DNA of 64,000 nt, taken from Draconibacterium orientale. GTDB taxonomy: Bacteria > Bacteroidota > Bacteroidia > Bacteroidales > Prolixibacteraceae. The translations under genes and the position numbers were made by a program. This document shows, piece after piece, positions 35,044-44,409 of the stretch; positions within the stretch are counted from its first letter, which is position 1; each line of letters opens with the position of its first letter. The stretch lies in the NCBI RefSeq assembly GCF_000626635.1, contig NZ_CP007451.1:4818501-4882500 (forward strand), given 5' to 3'. The notes under the pieces are model-generated. The model saw only the letters and a list, made by a program, of their open reading frames with translations. It was not told the origin of the DNA and did not search any database.

Positions 35044-35887
35044 AATTAAGCGAACTGCCTTAAATAATTTATCGGGCAAACCAACCATTAATGTTACAAA
35101 ACCATACCTTATTGAGTTGCAAGAAAAGAATAGGTTTAAACACCAGGTTGCAGTTGTTACCGGAGGATCAGGAGCCATTGGTAGAGCAATATGCTGCCGA
35201 CTAGCTGCAGAAGGTGCCATAGTTTATGTTTGTGGTATGACTGAATCAAAAATTAATGAGGTAGTTGCAGAAATAAAAACGCAATTGCAGGGAGAAGCTT
35301 ATCCTTTAAAACTGAATGTCACTGATTTAATAAATATAGAAACCGCCTTTGCGCAGATTATTGAAAAACACGGCACAATTGATATTTTGGTTAACAGCGC
35401 AGGAGGCAGTTTACGTGGGCAAAGCAATGAACTTACCGGTCAGGATATTAATCTAATAAAACAAAACATTAATATCAATTTAATTGGATCGCTTGCATGT
35501 TCTAAGGAAGCTGCAAAAGCCATGAAAACCAAAAAGAAGGGAAGAATTATCACCATCTCATCAATTATTGGAGATCATGGCAAAGCGGGTTTTACAGAAT
35601 ACGCTGCAGCCAAAGGAGGTACAAATGCATCGGTAAAATCTTTGGCCATGGAACTGGGCAAATATGGGATAACAGTAAACTGCGTTTCTCCTGGCATTGT
35701 TCAACGCGACGAGATTACCCCCTACCAAATGGAACAAATAAAAAAGAAAAACTACATGAATTCTTTTGGCAAACCAGAGGATATTTCAAATATGGTAGCT
35801 TTTCTAGCATCAAGCGAAGCCTCGTTTATAACTGGTCAGAATTTTATTGTTGACGGTGGCAGAAGTTTAGGCTTAAAGGGAGATTAA
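35021..35887 (+). CDS. Short-chain dehydrogenase/reductase (FabG-like)
   Basis: The 288-residue protein has a classical SDR core after about 40 extra N-terminal residues: VAVVTGGSGAIGRAI for the cofactor, VNSAGG, the active Ser in ITISSIIGDHG, the YAAAKGGTNASVKS catalytic Tyr and Lys, and the C-terminal SFGKPEDISNMV and TGQNFIVDGGR blocks. It is the last gene of the plus-strand unit after the MenD-like enzyme and the flippase, which suggests the two enzymes act in one pathway that modifies a precursor of the polymer. The substrate cannot be named. Confidence 0.88.
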   Translation: MLRNIYHKIKRTALNNLSGKPTINVTKPYLIELQEKNRFKHQVAVVTGGSGAIGRAICCRLAAEGAIVYVCGMTESKINEVVAEIKTQLQGEAYPLKLNVTDLINIETAFAQIIEKHGTIDILVNSAGGSLRGQSNELTGQDINLIKQNININLIGSLACSKEAAKAMKTKKKGRIITISSIIGDHGKAGFTEYAAAKGGTNASVKSLAMELGKYGITVNCVSPGIVQRDEITPYQMEQIKKKNYMNSFGKPEDISNMVAFLASSEASFITGQNFIVDGGRSLGLKGD

Positions 35888-35899
35888 GCGTGAACATTA

Positions 35900-37885
35900 T
35901 TAACTTTGTTTTATAAATTTAGTGCTTCTTGTTATTCCTGCATCATTTCTATACCTTATAATATACATACCTTTCTTTAAATCCATATTCGAAAGATTGA
36001 TATTAATTTCTGACGAAGAATAATCACTGTATTCTTGTGTAAAAAGCATTTGTCCATTTAAATCAAATATTTCTAAATTATATTCTCCAACAAGATCTTC
36101 ATCAATACTAACTTTTAAAGATTTACTCACCGGATTTTGGCACTTTAAAGTTTTATCCTCTTCAGTTTCAGCATCAGCACTTTTCAGATTACCCGATTCT
36201 TTATAACCGAAAAGCACAATCTCATTAATTGCAGCCGACAGACTTTCATCAATCGTCAGTCGTACATACCTACTAGATACATTAACCGAGTGCCTCTTCC
36301 ACGATTTGTACTCATCGCAAGGCTCTGTAAATACTTCTTGCCAATCGCCCGGCTCGCCAATTGAAACCTCCATATCTGCTATTCCTTGCATATCATGTAA
36401 TGCAATTTCGGTTAATTGATATTGACGTCCTAAATCAAAATAAATATGATATGGACCGTAATCCATATTGTAGTAAGGTTTCCAAATTTCGCTAGACGCA
36501 TGTTCGTTTTTATCTAACGATAGGCCCTGTTCATCAACCAAATAATCGGCTGAATAAATATTTATCCCTTCCTTTTCATCAATAATCATTTCAGAAGAGA
36601 GAATAATTTGTGCGGATTTTGTATTCTTTGAATTGTTCTTTTTATCTTCGAAATATTCTGGTCCGCCGGGAGCACCAAGCAATAAATATTTAACAGGAGT
36701 TGATTCGGCAAGAGAATAATCATTTTCTTGTTCGTTGGTAAACCCAATCTCATCAATTGCAGTGTGAATATTGTTTGCAAAAATGTGATTACTCTTGCTT
36801 CCAGAATTATTCAAAAAAAATGGGATTAACGAATTCCACTTATTATTGTTAATAACAACCACATTCAGTTCATTCATACTCTCAATAATCTCTGAATGAG
36901 TATTATCTTTAAAGTAATTACCTGAAACTACGATTGGTTGATTAACATCGGTGAATAGACGATTATCGATAAACATTCCTTTACAGTTACTAATGTAGTT
37001 ATTGGTAAAAACATTATTTCCTTTTCCCATATTTATAATTCCATGCGCAGGTGCACCTATTAAAATGTTGTTGTAAACGTTAGCTACCGAATTATCGCCA
37101 ATTTGCAAAAGACTTCTTTGCGAACCAACATTATCCATCCCGGCATTTAATAAGGTGTTATTATGTATTTCAACATCTTCAACCATATTTGCAATTTGTA
37201 TCGATTCTCTACCGGTATTTCTCACAATGTTATTATACACCTTTACATGTTTAAATTCCATTCCCGGGCTTTTGGTTTCACCCAGATACATGCCTTCGGT
37301 AACATTTTCTACAAAACAATCGTGGATAACCAAATTTGAAAAAACAGGTGCTGGCGAAGGAGGATTACCATCATAATCTTTTTTGACACATATTCCCATA
37401 AATCCCTCATGGCTAATTTTTATAAATTCAGCTTCGCAATCAGTACTTAACTCAGTAAAACCAAGTCCACAAGTATTAGCCGATAGAAGAAAACCATATT
37501 TGCAGCTTTCATCACCAGTACCGGTAACTTTTATATACGAACAATTTTCGAATGTTAATGCACCCCATGCTGTTGGCGAATCTATTCTAACCTGGCCTCC
37601 AAAATTTATAAAAACAATGGGGGTTTCCTTTGACCCTTTAAGATTTCGAATTTTTAATGCCTTAGTTCTGTCTGAAGAAATAAAAACAGTATCACCTCCC
37701 GTCGGAGCAACAGCCCAAGTATTAGCATCGATGTAATAACCAAAACTCTCCTCAACTAAATATTTTTTTGTAGATGCACTTAAATCCGTAGAAGCAACCA
37801 GTATTACCAGCACAGAGATTAAAGCATAAAATCTCTTATTAAACTTAAGTAGAAGTTGTAAAAAAGAAAGAGAAAATAACATCAT
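35900..37885 (-). CDS. Secreted right-handed beta-helix protein with F5/8-type domain and T9SS sorting signal
   Basis: The 661-residue protein has a signal segment near residues 15-37, then an approximately 350-residue parallel beta-helix with repeated short NN and NI turns (VEIHNNTLLNAG, VYNNILIGAP, NNVFTNNYISNCKG, VVSGNYFKDN). A discoidin-like domain follows (QLTEIALHDMQG, RYVRLTIDES, INEIVLFGY), and the last approximately 75 residues (YNLEIFDLNGQMLFTQ, KKGMYIIRYRN) are a type IX secretion sorting domain. The beta-helix fold is typical of polysaccharide lyases, epimerases or glycan-binding proteins. Its place opposite the polysaccharide operon suggests action on the exported polymer. No catalytic residues could be assigned. 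Confidence 0.85.
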   Translation of the reverse strand: MMLFSLSFLQLLLKFNKRFYALISVLVILVASTDLSASTKKYLVEESFGYYIDANTWAVAPTGGDTVFISSDRTKALKIRNLKGSKETPIVFINFGGQVRIDSPTAWGALTFENCSYIKVTGTGDESCKYGFLLSANTCGLGFTELSTDCEAEFIKISHEGFMGICVKKDYDGNPPSPAPVFSNLVIHDCFVENVTEGMYLGETKSPGMEFKHVKVYNNIVRNTGRESIQIANMVEDVEIHNNTLLNAGMDNVGSQRSLLQIGDNSVANVYNNILIGAPAHGIINMGKGNNVFTNNYISNCKGMFIDNRLFTDVNQPIVVSGNYFKDNTHSEIIESMNELNVVVINNNKWNSLIPFFLNNSGSKSNHIFANNIHTAIDEIGFTNEQENDYSLAESTPVKYLLLGAPGGPEYFEDKKNNSKNTKSAQIILSSEMIIDEKEGINIYSADYLVDEQGLSLDKNEHASSEIWKPYYNMDYGPYHIYFDLGRQYQLTEIALHDMQGIADMEVSIGEPGDWQEVFTEPCDEYKSWKRHSVNVSSRYVRLTIDESLSAAINEIVLFGYKESGNLKSADAETEEDKTLKCQNPVSKSLKVSIDEDLVGEYNLEIFDLNGQMLFTQEYSDYSSSEININLSNMDLKKGMYIIRYRNDAGITRSTKFIKQS

Positions 37886-38067
37886 GATAGGATTTGTATT
37901 TTAAGTACCACTAAAATACATAATATCATTTACCTACTGTAGGGATTAAATCTTAAAATTCAGGTAATTATTTCTGATTTTATTTTACAAAAAGTACTTT
38001 ACAAACAAATAATCGAGTATAATTTATGTAAATCCGGAATAGTTTTTAAACAAACGAACACATTTAA

Positions 38068-39258
38068 TTATGCTCCACGTTTTGCTCGTGCCCAATTTAC
38101 TGACTGATTACCTCGTAAATACCTATTAAATCCCAGGTAAACTGACAAGTTCATAATAAAGAAATAATATGGTACAAAAAGTAATTTTATTTTAATCTTC
38201 CTGTTTTCCAAAAACCACCCAAGCAATGCCGATATATAAAACAATACCTGACCATAAAAAAGTACAGTATAAATATTTTGAATATTCATGCCTGAATGTA
38301 ATGCCAGAACAAGATTTACAGGGATAATGCAAAGTAAAAGAAGTGGTGTTAGTGTCCAACGTAAAACACGATGCGAAATAAATTGAAAAGACAAAGTACC
38401 GTATTTAAACACGTTTAGTAAAGAGTTTAATCGAACAACAGACTGTATACCTCCTGCAGAAATTCGAACTTTACGTTTAAGCTCTTCTTTCACATTGGCC
38501 GAAGCTGTTTCAATGGCATAGGCTTCAGGATTATATTGTATGGTGTAACCTTGCATTGCTACTCGCAACGATATAATGAAATCGTCTAATAAGGTGTCCT
38601 TTTCAACTTCTTGCCAGAGTTCAGTTCTTATAGCAAAAAGTTCTCCGGCAGCACCAACTACGGAGTACAACTCTGCGTCCCATTTTTTTAATGTCGATTC
38701 ATATTTCCAATATATACCCTCTCCCGCTCCAGCAGCGGCATCTGCATCTTTATTTACAATACGTTTTTCACCCGATACACACCCCACTTTCGGATCTTTA
38801 AATAAGTTAACAATCTCTTTTATCGATTCTTTTCCTAAAGTGGTATTACCATCAGAAAATATTACTATTGGTGTTTTTACGAACTTCATTCCCCGATTCA
38901 TTGCTCCAATTTTTCCTCCACGAGCATCCTCATGATAAACCTCTACTCCTTCGTAACTTTTTAGAATATCAGGTGTACCATCATCTGAGCCATCGGTTAC
39001 CCACACATGACGAACTTTTTCTTGTGGATAATTTAAACCAAAAGAGTTTTTTACTTTTGCATCCACATAATCTTTTTCGTTATATGCAGCAACAAAAAGT
39101 GTTACTTCGGGTTCGTAGTCATCGTTACCTGTAAAAGGTTTATGGATACCGAATACCCTTCGAATCTTTATAATGAAATACAACAAAATACCATACCCCA
39201 AATAAGAATAAAAAATTATAAAAAGAGCCAGCCAAAATATAATCTCTAATATCTTCAT
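38068..39258 (-). CDS. Glycosyltransferase family 2, membrane-anchored
   Basis: The 396-residue protein has an N-terminal membrane helix, a GT-A domain (VTLFVAAYNEKDYVDAKV, WVTDGSDDGT, SDGNTTL in place of the usual DxD) and three C-terminal membrane helices with KRKVRISAGGIQ between. This is the arrangement of processive-type GT2 enzymes of the hyaluronan or cellulose synthase group that work on the cytoplasmic face. It is the last gene of the minus-strand operon. Donor and acceptor sugars are unknown. Confidence 0.9.
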   Translation of the reverse strand: MKILEIIFWLALFIIFYSYLGYGILLYFIIKIRRVFGIHKPFTGNDDYEPEVTLFVAAYNEKDYVDAKVKNSFGLNYPQEKVRHVWVTDGSDDGTPDILKSYEGVEVYHEDARGGKIGAMNRGMKFVKTPIVIFSDGNTTLGKESIKEIVNLFKDPKVGCVSGEKRIVNKDADAAAGAGEGIYWKYESTLKKWDAELYSVVGAAGELFAIRTELWQEVEKDTLLDDFIISLRVAMQGYTIQYNPEAYAIETASANVKEELKRKVRISAGGIQSVVRLNSLLNVFKYGTLSFQFISHRVLRWTLTPLLLLCIIPVNLVLALHSGMNIQNIYTVLFYGQVLFYISALLGWFLENRKIKIKLLFVPYYFFIMNLSVYLGFNRYLRGNQSVNWARAKRGA

Positions 39259-39324
39259 TTTCTACATTTTTAAATAATAAATACTTATTTAACTTCTCTT
39301 GATGAATCCTAATCAACACCCATT

Positions 39325-40503
39325 CTACAAACTATCAAAGAGTATTTTTCCAAATTCTTCTGTTCGCTTATCCCACGAATTCTTTTTAGCAAACTCACAT
39401 CTTTCTTTTATCAAAACAGGTGTATCTAAATTTGTTTCCTTTTTCAATGCTTCAACAAATGACTCTTTGTCGTTAGGGACACTAACCATTCCTTCAAAAT
39501 CTTTTAAATCGGCAAATGCAGTCATTACCACCGGAACGCCAACTGCCAGGTATTCGTTTATTTTTAACGGGTATATGTTTTTATTGTACTCGGTAATGGT
39601 ATACGGAATAATTCCCACATCGTATGATGCCAGTAATGCGGGCACATCATTTGGGCCAATAGCTGAGAAGAATTGCACATTATTGTATTTTTCCAAACGA
39701 TTTTTTATCTCCAGATTTCGAAGATTACCTGTAAAATGAAATTCAAATTCAGGTAATTGACGAATGGCATGTTCTACAATATCAATATCAAAACGATGAT
39801 CGAGACTACCGATATAGCCAACTTTTTTGTCACCGCTTTTATTCACGTCAGTCTTAACATTCGAGGCAAAAACCTCATAGTCAACTCCGTTTTTAACTAC
39901 ATACGATTTTTTATTGAACTGAAGTTTATCTTCTTTCAAGTAATCAGAAGTTGTTATTACAGCATCCGCTAGCTCTGTATATTTGTGGTCAACATCATAT
40001 ACTTTATCACCGTAGAATCCTGTATCGTACCCATCGTAACAGTAATAAATGTTTGAAGATTGATTTAACTGGTTAATCAATGGCGTTCCATAAAAAGGAT
40101 TGTAGGCATTTACTATTATCGGTTCATTAAACTCAAGTTTTTTAATAAGCTTTTTTAATGTGATTTTATAAATCCATGAATTAAATTTTAAAGCCAAATC
40201 AAAAATCTTCTGTTTCTTAATCCAGTAAACGGGTAAAACCGGTGGCATAACCAGATTGTAAACCGATGTGTCAACATCTGATTTAATTGTGATTAATCTT
40301 CTTCGAATACCCAACATTCGCTTTACCGGTGCTTCTTTTTTTCTTAAAATAGCAAATATTAAATCCTTTAGCGTATACGGATATTCAACAAATACTACCC
40401 TATTTCTTTGCGCAAGTCGCGACATCAATTGTACTGTTGATTTAGTATATTCTCCATACCAAGTAGTATTTGAAACACATATAATATCCTTATTACTAAT
40501 CAT
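39325..40503 (-). CDS. Glycosyltransferase family 1-like (GT4 type)
   Basis: The 392-residue protein has the two-Rossmann pattern of GT-B enzymes: an N-terminal domain starting DIICVSNTTWYGEYTK, the linker YVVKNGVDYEVF, the C-terminal KVGYIGSLDHRFD, and the donor-binding GIIPYTITEYNKNIYPLKINEYLAVG (in two parts), where a Glu of the EX7E motif is replaced or shifted. It resembles transferases of capsule and teichuronic-acid-like loci. It presumably adds one sugar to the lipid-linked repeat unit. Confidence 0.88.
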   Translation of the reverse strand: MISNKDIICVSNTTWYGEYTKSTVQLMSRLAQRNRVVFVEYPYTLKDLIFAILRKKEAPVKRMLGIRRRLITIKSDVDTSVYNLVMPPVLPVYWIKKQKIFDLALKFNSWIYKITLKKLIKKLEFNEPIIVNAYNPFYGTPLINQLNQSSNIYYCYDGYDTGFYGDKVYDVDHKYTELADAVITTSDYLKEDKLQFNKKSYVVKNGVDYEVFASNVKTDVNKSGDKKVGYIGSLDHRFDIDIVEHAIRQLPEFEFHFTGNLRNLEIKNRLEKYNNVQFFSAIGPNDVPALLASYDVGIIPYTITEYNKNIYPLKINEYLAVGVPVVMTAFADLKDFEGMVSVPNDKESFVEALKKETNLDTPVLIKERCEFAKKNSWDKRTEEFGKILFDSL

Positions 40504-40554
40504 TGATTTTTTTTTATTGGTTCGTCTTAATTCTCCAAATAAATTTAGCTTTTG

Positions 40555-41772
40555 CTAGCTTTTGTCGTTTACAGTCCCGTGTTGTGTATGTATAAATTTT
40601 TTATTAGCTCCTTTAATTGTAATAAGCGAAATAAACATCAGAATAAAACCTTTTGGTAATGTTAGTACAGCTTTAAGCGTTTCTTTATTGTAAAACTTAC
40701 GAGGTACCGCCAACATAAATGAAAAGTACACCAAGCAAAAAACAACTAACCAATTGAAAAACGTAATAAATGGGGTATTGAAAAGGCTTTCTCCAAGGAT
40801 AAAGAATATGCCATGAACCAAGGTTAGTAACGTTACAAAACCCAGCAGCAAAATACGCGGTGGCTGCAACATTTGAAACATTTTATCAAAAAATACAAGA
40901 TTTCCCTTGGCAAGTAAATGGTAGATCCCCGAAAAGAAATAACGACGTAAGTATATTACCTGTGCCGACAGCCATCTTCTTCTTTGGTTTGAAAAATTCC
41001 CCGAATCCTGTACTTTCTCATCCAAACAATAGGCATGAGGTAAATATTCAACCATTATTTTTTCGCGCGACAATTTGAGCTCCAATTCCTTATCAAATCC
41101 ACCTACTGCAAATACATTATTCATCGTGGTTTTAAAAAACTTATAATCAAATGCCATTCCTGACCCAATTAAGCCACACGACATATTCAATACCCGATGT
41201 CCTTTTCTGAAAATATGATTATTTACTTCTTCGCTAACCGCATCAAGAATAGCAAAGGCGGTATTGGTATTTTTAGCTATACGATGACCTTGAACGGCCT
41301 TGTATCCCCTGTTGAATGCAAGGTTCATTTTTGAGGTAAAATCTTTTTCAATTAAATTATCCGCATCAAGAATTAATGCTACATCATATTCGTCGCCCAG
41401 CACATCCATGGCTCTTGTTAATGCCTTGGCTTTTGTACTTTTTTCAAACGATACTTCAATTAATGTAATTGATAGTTTTTTTAGTTCTTCAAGTGTTGAT
41501 TCTTTAAATGAATCAGCAATTACAACAACTTCAAATTTATCTTTTGGATAATCCTGCAGCAAAGCATCTTTTGCAACATCAATAATTACGGTATCCTCCT
41601 TATATCCCGGAATAAGAATTGCAAACTTATTGAAACCATCTTTAATTTCTTTTTTGTGACGAATAGGGAAAATGCCTGCAAATGCATAAATAAAGAAATA
41701 TACACTGGCAATTCCCAAGTATACAAAAATGATTGCTTCAATAATTTTTATTAGTAAAACTACTACTTCCAT
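40555..41772 (-). CDS. Glycosyltransferase family 2 with QRRRW motif
   Basis: The 405-residue protein has one N-terminal membrane helix, a GT-A domain (FAILIPGYKED, ILDADNLIEKDF with the DxD), and NQRRRWLSAQ, the QxxRW motif of processive glycan synthases, followed by three membrane helices (LLLGFVTLLTLVHGIFF and others). It may polymerise or extend the glycan, or transfer a single residue to the undecaprenyl carrier. A neighbouring gene at 38068 has a similar layout. Confidence 0.9.
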   Translation of the reverse strand: MEVVVLLIKIIEAIIFVYLGIASVYFFIYAFAGIFPIRHKKEIKDGFNKFAILIPGYKEDTVIIDVAKDALLQDYPKDKFEVVVIADSFKESTLEELKKLSITLIEVSFEKSTKAKALTRAMDVLGDEYDVALILDADNLIEKDFTSKMNLAFNRGYKAVQGHRIAKNTNTAFAILDAVSEEVNNHIFRKGHRVLNMSCGLIGSGMAFDYKFFKTTMNNVFAVGGFDKELELKLSREKIMVEYLPHAYCLDEKVQDSGNFSNQRRRWLSAQVIYLRRYFFSGIYHLLAKGNLVFFDKMFQMLQPPRILLLGFVTLLTLVHGIFFILGESLFNTPFITFFNWLVVFCLVYFSFMLAVPRKFYNKETLKAVLTLPKGFILMFISLITIKGANKKFIHTQHGTVNDKS

Positions 41773-41918
41773 AATGATTTAATTTGCTGGTTTAATTTTA
41801 AGAATACTGCCTTTTAAGTATTAATATTCTATTGATTTCGTTTACTTCAATAATATATTTGAAGTGTACGAGAATTGTATTTCAACAGATTCTTTTTTAA
41901 TTGTCATTAACTTCCTTT

Positions 41919-42884
41919 TCATGTAATTGCTCTAATTTTTGAGTAAATAATTTTATTATCCTCAGTTAAATATGGATTAATTTTCACATTCCTATTTTTA
42001 AAATTCCAGAAATACCCTTCTAAAAGTTTCTTAGCCATCAGGTATTTCCCATTAAGAATAAACACGATCAGATTTTTGGGAATAGAGACAAACGTATAAA
42101 ATAGAAATACAACGAGATAAGTATAAATACTACTGTTTCGTCTCATAAAAACTAACCTGTTTCTATTTAAATAATATGTTTTCATTGGATTCTCTTTACC
42201 CACAGACATGGATTCTTTATGGTATACTTTAGACTGCCCGTTGTAGTAAATTTTAAAACCGTGTCTTTTTATTAGCTCTGCCCAATCCACTTCCTCGTAA
42301 TACAAAAAATAAATCTCGGGCATTAATCCAACTTCTCGAATTACTTTACGAGGTATAATCATTGCCGCGCCATGAGCCAAATCTGTTTCTGCTATATAAT
42401 CATAAGAGCCATCATCAATTTGTTGTTTCCCATTTGTTGAGTTGCGCCCGGTAAACATATTAATCTTGTTTCCGCCTGCGTATTGAATTACATTCCTATT
42501 TTCACTAAAATAATAAACCAGTTTAGGAGAAACAGCTCCGATCGTATTATCCGATAACAATAAATCCACAAGAGGTTCGAGAAAATCAGGTTCTACTTCG
42601 GTATCTGAATTTAATAAAAGAATATACTCACCTTTTGATTGTTGAATACCAACATTATTACCTCCTGCAAATCCCAGATTTTTGTTAAGCTTGATAAGTT
42701 TTACTTCCGGACACTCTTCTCTTATCAATTCAGTACTCTCATTTGAACCATTATCAACAATTATTATTTCAATATTTGGATATGTAATAGCCCTTAAACT
42801 AATTATCGTTTCAATGGTAACTTTGGCGGTATTATAATTCACGCATATTATAGATACCAAAGGATATTTTTTCTCATGTTTCAT
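41919..42884 (-). CDS. Glycosyltransferase family 2, rhamnosyltransferase-like
   Basis: The 321-residue protein opens with VSIICVNYNTAKVTIETI, then IIIVDNGSNEST and the LGFAGGNNVGIQQ loop, LLLNSDTEVEPDF (the DxD), DLAHGAAMIIPR and YEEVDWAELIKRHGFKIYY. This set is typical of GT2 enzymes that add rhamnose or other deoxy sugars in O-antigen and capsule synthesis. It has a short hydrophobic stretch near the C-terminus. It follows the polymerase/ligase gene by 11 bases. Confidence 0.92.
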   Translation of the reverse strand: MKHEKKYPLVSIICVNYNTAKVTIETIISLRAITYPNIEIIIVDNGSNESTELIREECPEVKLIKLNKNLGFAGGNNVGIQQSKGEYILLLNSDTEVEPDFLEPLVDLLLSDNTIGAVSPKLVYYFSENRNVIQYAGGNKINMFTGRNSTNGKQQIDDGSYDYIAETDLAHGAAMIIPRKVIREVGLMPEIYFLYYEEVDWAELIKRHGFKIYYNGQSKVYHKESMSVGKENPMKTYYLNRNRLVFMRRNSSIYTYLVVFLFYTFVSIPKNLIVFILNGKYLMAKKLLEGYFWNFKNRNVKINPYLTEDNKIIYSKIRAIT

Positions 42885-42895
42885 ACTTTAAACCT

Positions 42896-44407
42896 TTAAT
42901 GCGTTACTCGCCTGTTTTCTTTTTCTGCGATCTCTCTATCGTATACTGGCCCTAAAAACAAAAATGCCATAGTAGAATATATCAGAATAACCGTAGGCAT
43001 TTGCCCCAAAACTGCATTACCGTATGAGGCAACCATTATTCCAAACATTCCGGATACCAATGCACTCATTTGGCTTTTTAACCATGGATCTTTTAACTTA
43101 AACATTATAACATAGGAACTTTTGATAACGACATAAAACAGAATAAATAAGTGCAAAGCCAATCCAATTATACCATGTTCCATCCAAACCAGCACAAACC
43201 AACTGTCTGGCGGAGTTTTTGATATTGGATGAGAATGCGCCACCTTTTCAGCAATTGGCCCTGTTGCTCCAATTCCTCCACCTATGGGGTATGATCTCAT
43301 TACTTTTTTTAGGTAACGTTGATTAGCCAACCTTACCTGCATAGAAGCATCTTGCGAGGGATTAAATGCAGTCCGCATTCGTGCAATAGTGTAATTACTT
43401 TGTCCTATAAATGTGTATTTAAAGAATATTAAAACGGAAAGTCCGACCAAACCTCCTAAAATCATCATTTTAATATTACGCTTAACAATTACAAACAACA
43501 CTAAACCTCCTACCGGAACAAACATGGCTCCTCTGGTTCCTGAGATCATCATTCCATATAAAGCTAAAACTGCTGTTATGGCATAGAAATATTTTAGTTT
43601 CTTTGATTTTTCTTGTCCTAATGCAAGAATGGCAAATACAACTCCCGAGTGCCCCATTGAAGCTCCGTACTGCCCAGCATCAGTGAAAAAAGAAAAATAC
43701 CTGATTTTTCCGTGCAATATATGAGTTACACTGTCGGGGCCGTGTACCCAGGCATCTTCAAAAGGATCGAGCCCAACAAATTTTTGAATGATCCCTTTTA
43801 CAGCTCCTATAATTGTAAAAATAGCCCACAACTTAAAGTAAGTATGCAAATCTTTGTGTTTATCAAACAGAATTAAAAAGAGGGGTACAGTAAGAATCAG
43901 GTACAAGCCGATATTGCGCATGGAATAGAACCAGGCCATACGGGCAATTGCAAATGGATTTACTAATTGAAACAATACCCACCCAAACCAGATTATACAT
44001 AAAACAAATAAATCTCCCTTGGCTTTTTGCCATCCAACATCTTTAAAAAATGCTTTAAAAAATAGAGACAAGAGCACAATCACCAAACTTAAATCGACAA
44101 ACATTCCTAACGGAATAGGAAAATTGGAAACGTATCGGCCAACTCCCAGAATAAAATAATTGAAAATCAATAATGCAAATAATCCGAGCTTTGGATACAT
44201 AAATTGATAATAGAGGTACACACCAACTATAATTAGTGCAACAATAACCGCTCCTGAAACCGGCCCCATTTTTACGATAAACGCTCCCACTACCAAGAAT
44301 GTAAACAACACCATAATAAAAGGTAGAGGTAACTTTAAGAAATCACTTCCTCTTATTTCATTAAATGGGTTATCTTTTTCTGGTTTCAACATATTTTGTT
44401 TTCGCAA
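42896..44407 (-). CDS. O-antigen polymerase/ligase family membrane protein
   Basis: The 503-residue protein has about ten to twelve membrane helices and, near residue 370, a long periplasmic loop with RLANQRYLKKVMRSYPIGG followed by AHSHPISKTPPDSWFVLVW. These fit the Wzy_C/O-antigen-ligase domain. It should join or polymerise repeat units on the periplasmic side of the inner membrane. A start at the ATG four codons in is possible. It lies three bases downstream of the pyruvyl-transferase stop. Confidence 0.85.
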   Translation of the reverse strand: MRKQNMLKPEKDNPFNEIRGSDFLKLPLPFIMVLFTFLVVGAFIVKMGPVSGAVIVALIIVGVYLYYQFMYPKLGLFALLIFNYFILGVGRYVSNFPIPLGMFVDLSLVIVLLSLFFKAFFKDVGWQKAKGDLFVLCIIWFGWVLFQLVNPFAIARMAWFYSMRNIGLYLILTVPLFLILFDKHKDLHTYFKLWAIFTIIGAVKGIIQKFVGLDPFEDAWVHGPDSVTHILHGKIRYFSFFTDAGQYGASMGHSGVVFAILALGQEKSKKLKYFYAITAVLALYGMMISGTRGAMFVPVGGLVLFVIVKRNIKMMILGGLVGLSVLIFFKYTFIGQSNYTIARMRTAFNPSQDASMQVRLANQRYLKKVMRSYPIGGGIGATGPIAEKVAHSHPISKTPPDSWFVLVWMEHGIIGLALHLFILFYVVIKSSYVIMFKLKDPWLKSQMSALVSGMFGIMVASYGNAVLGQMPTVILIYSTMAFLFLGPVYDREIAEKENRRVTH

Positions 44408-44409
44408 TT

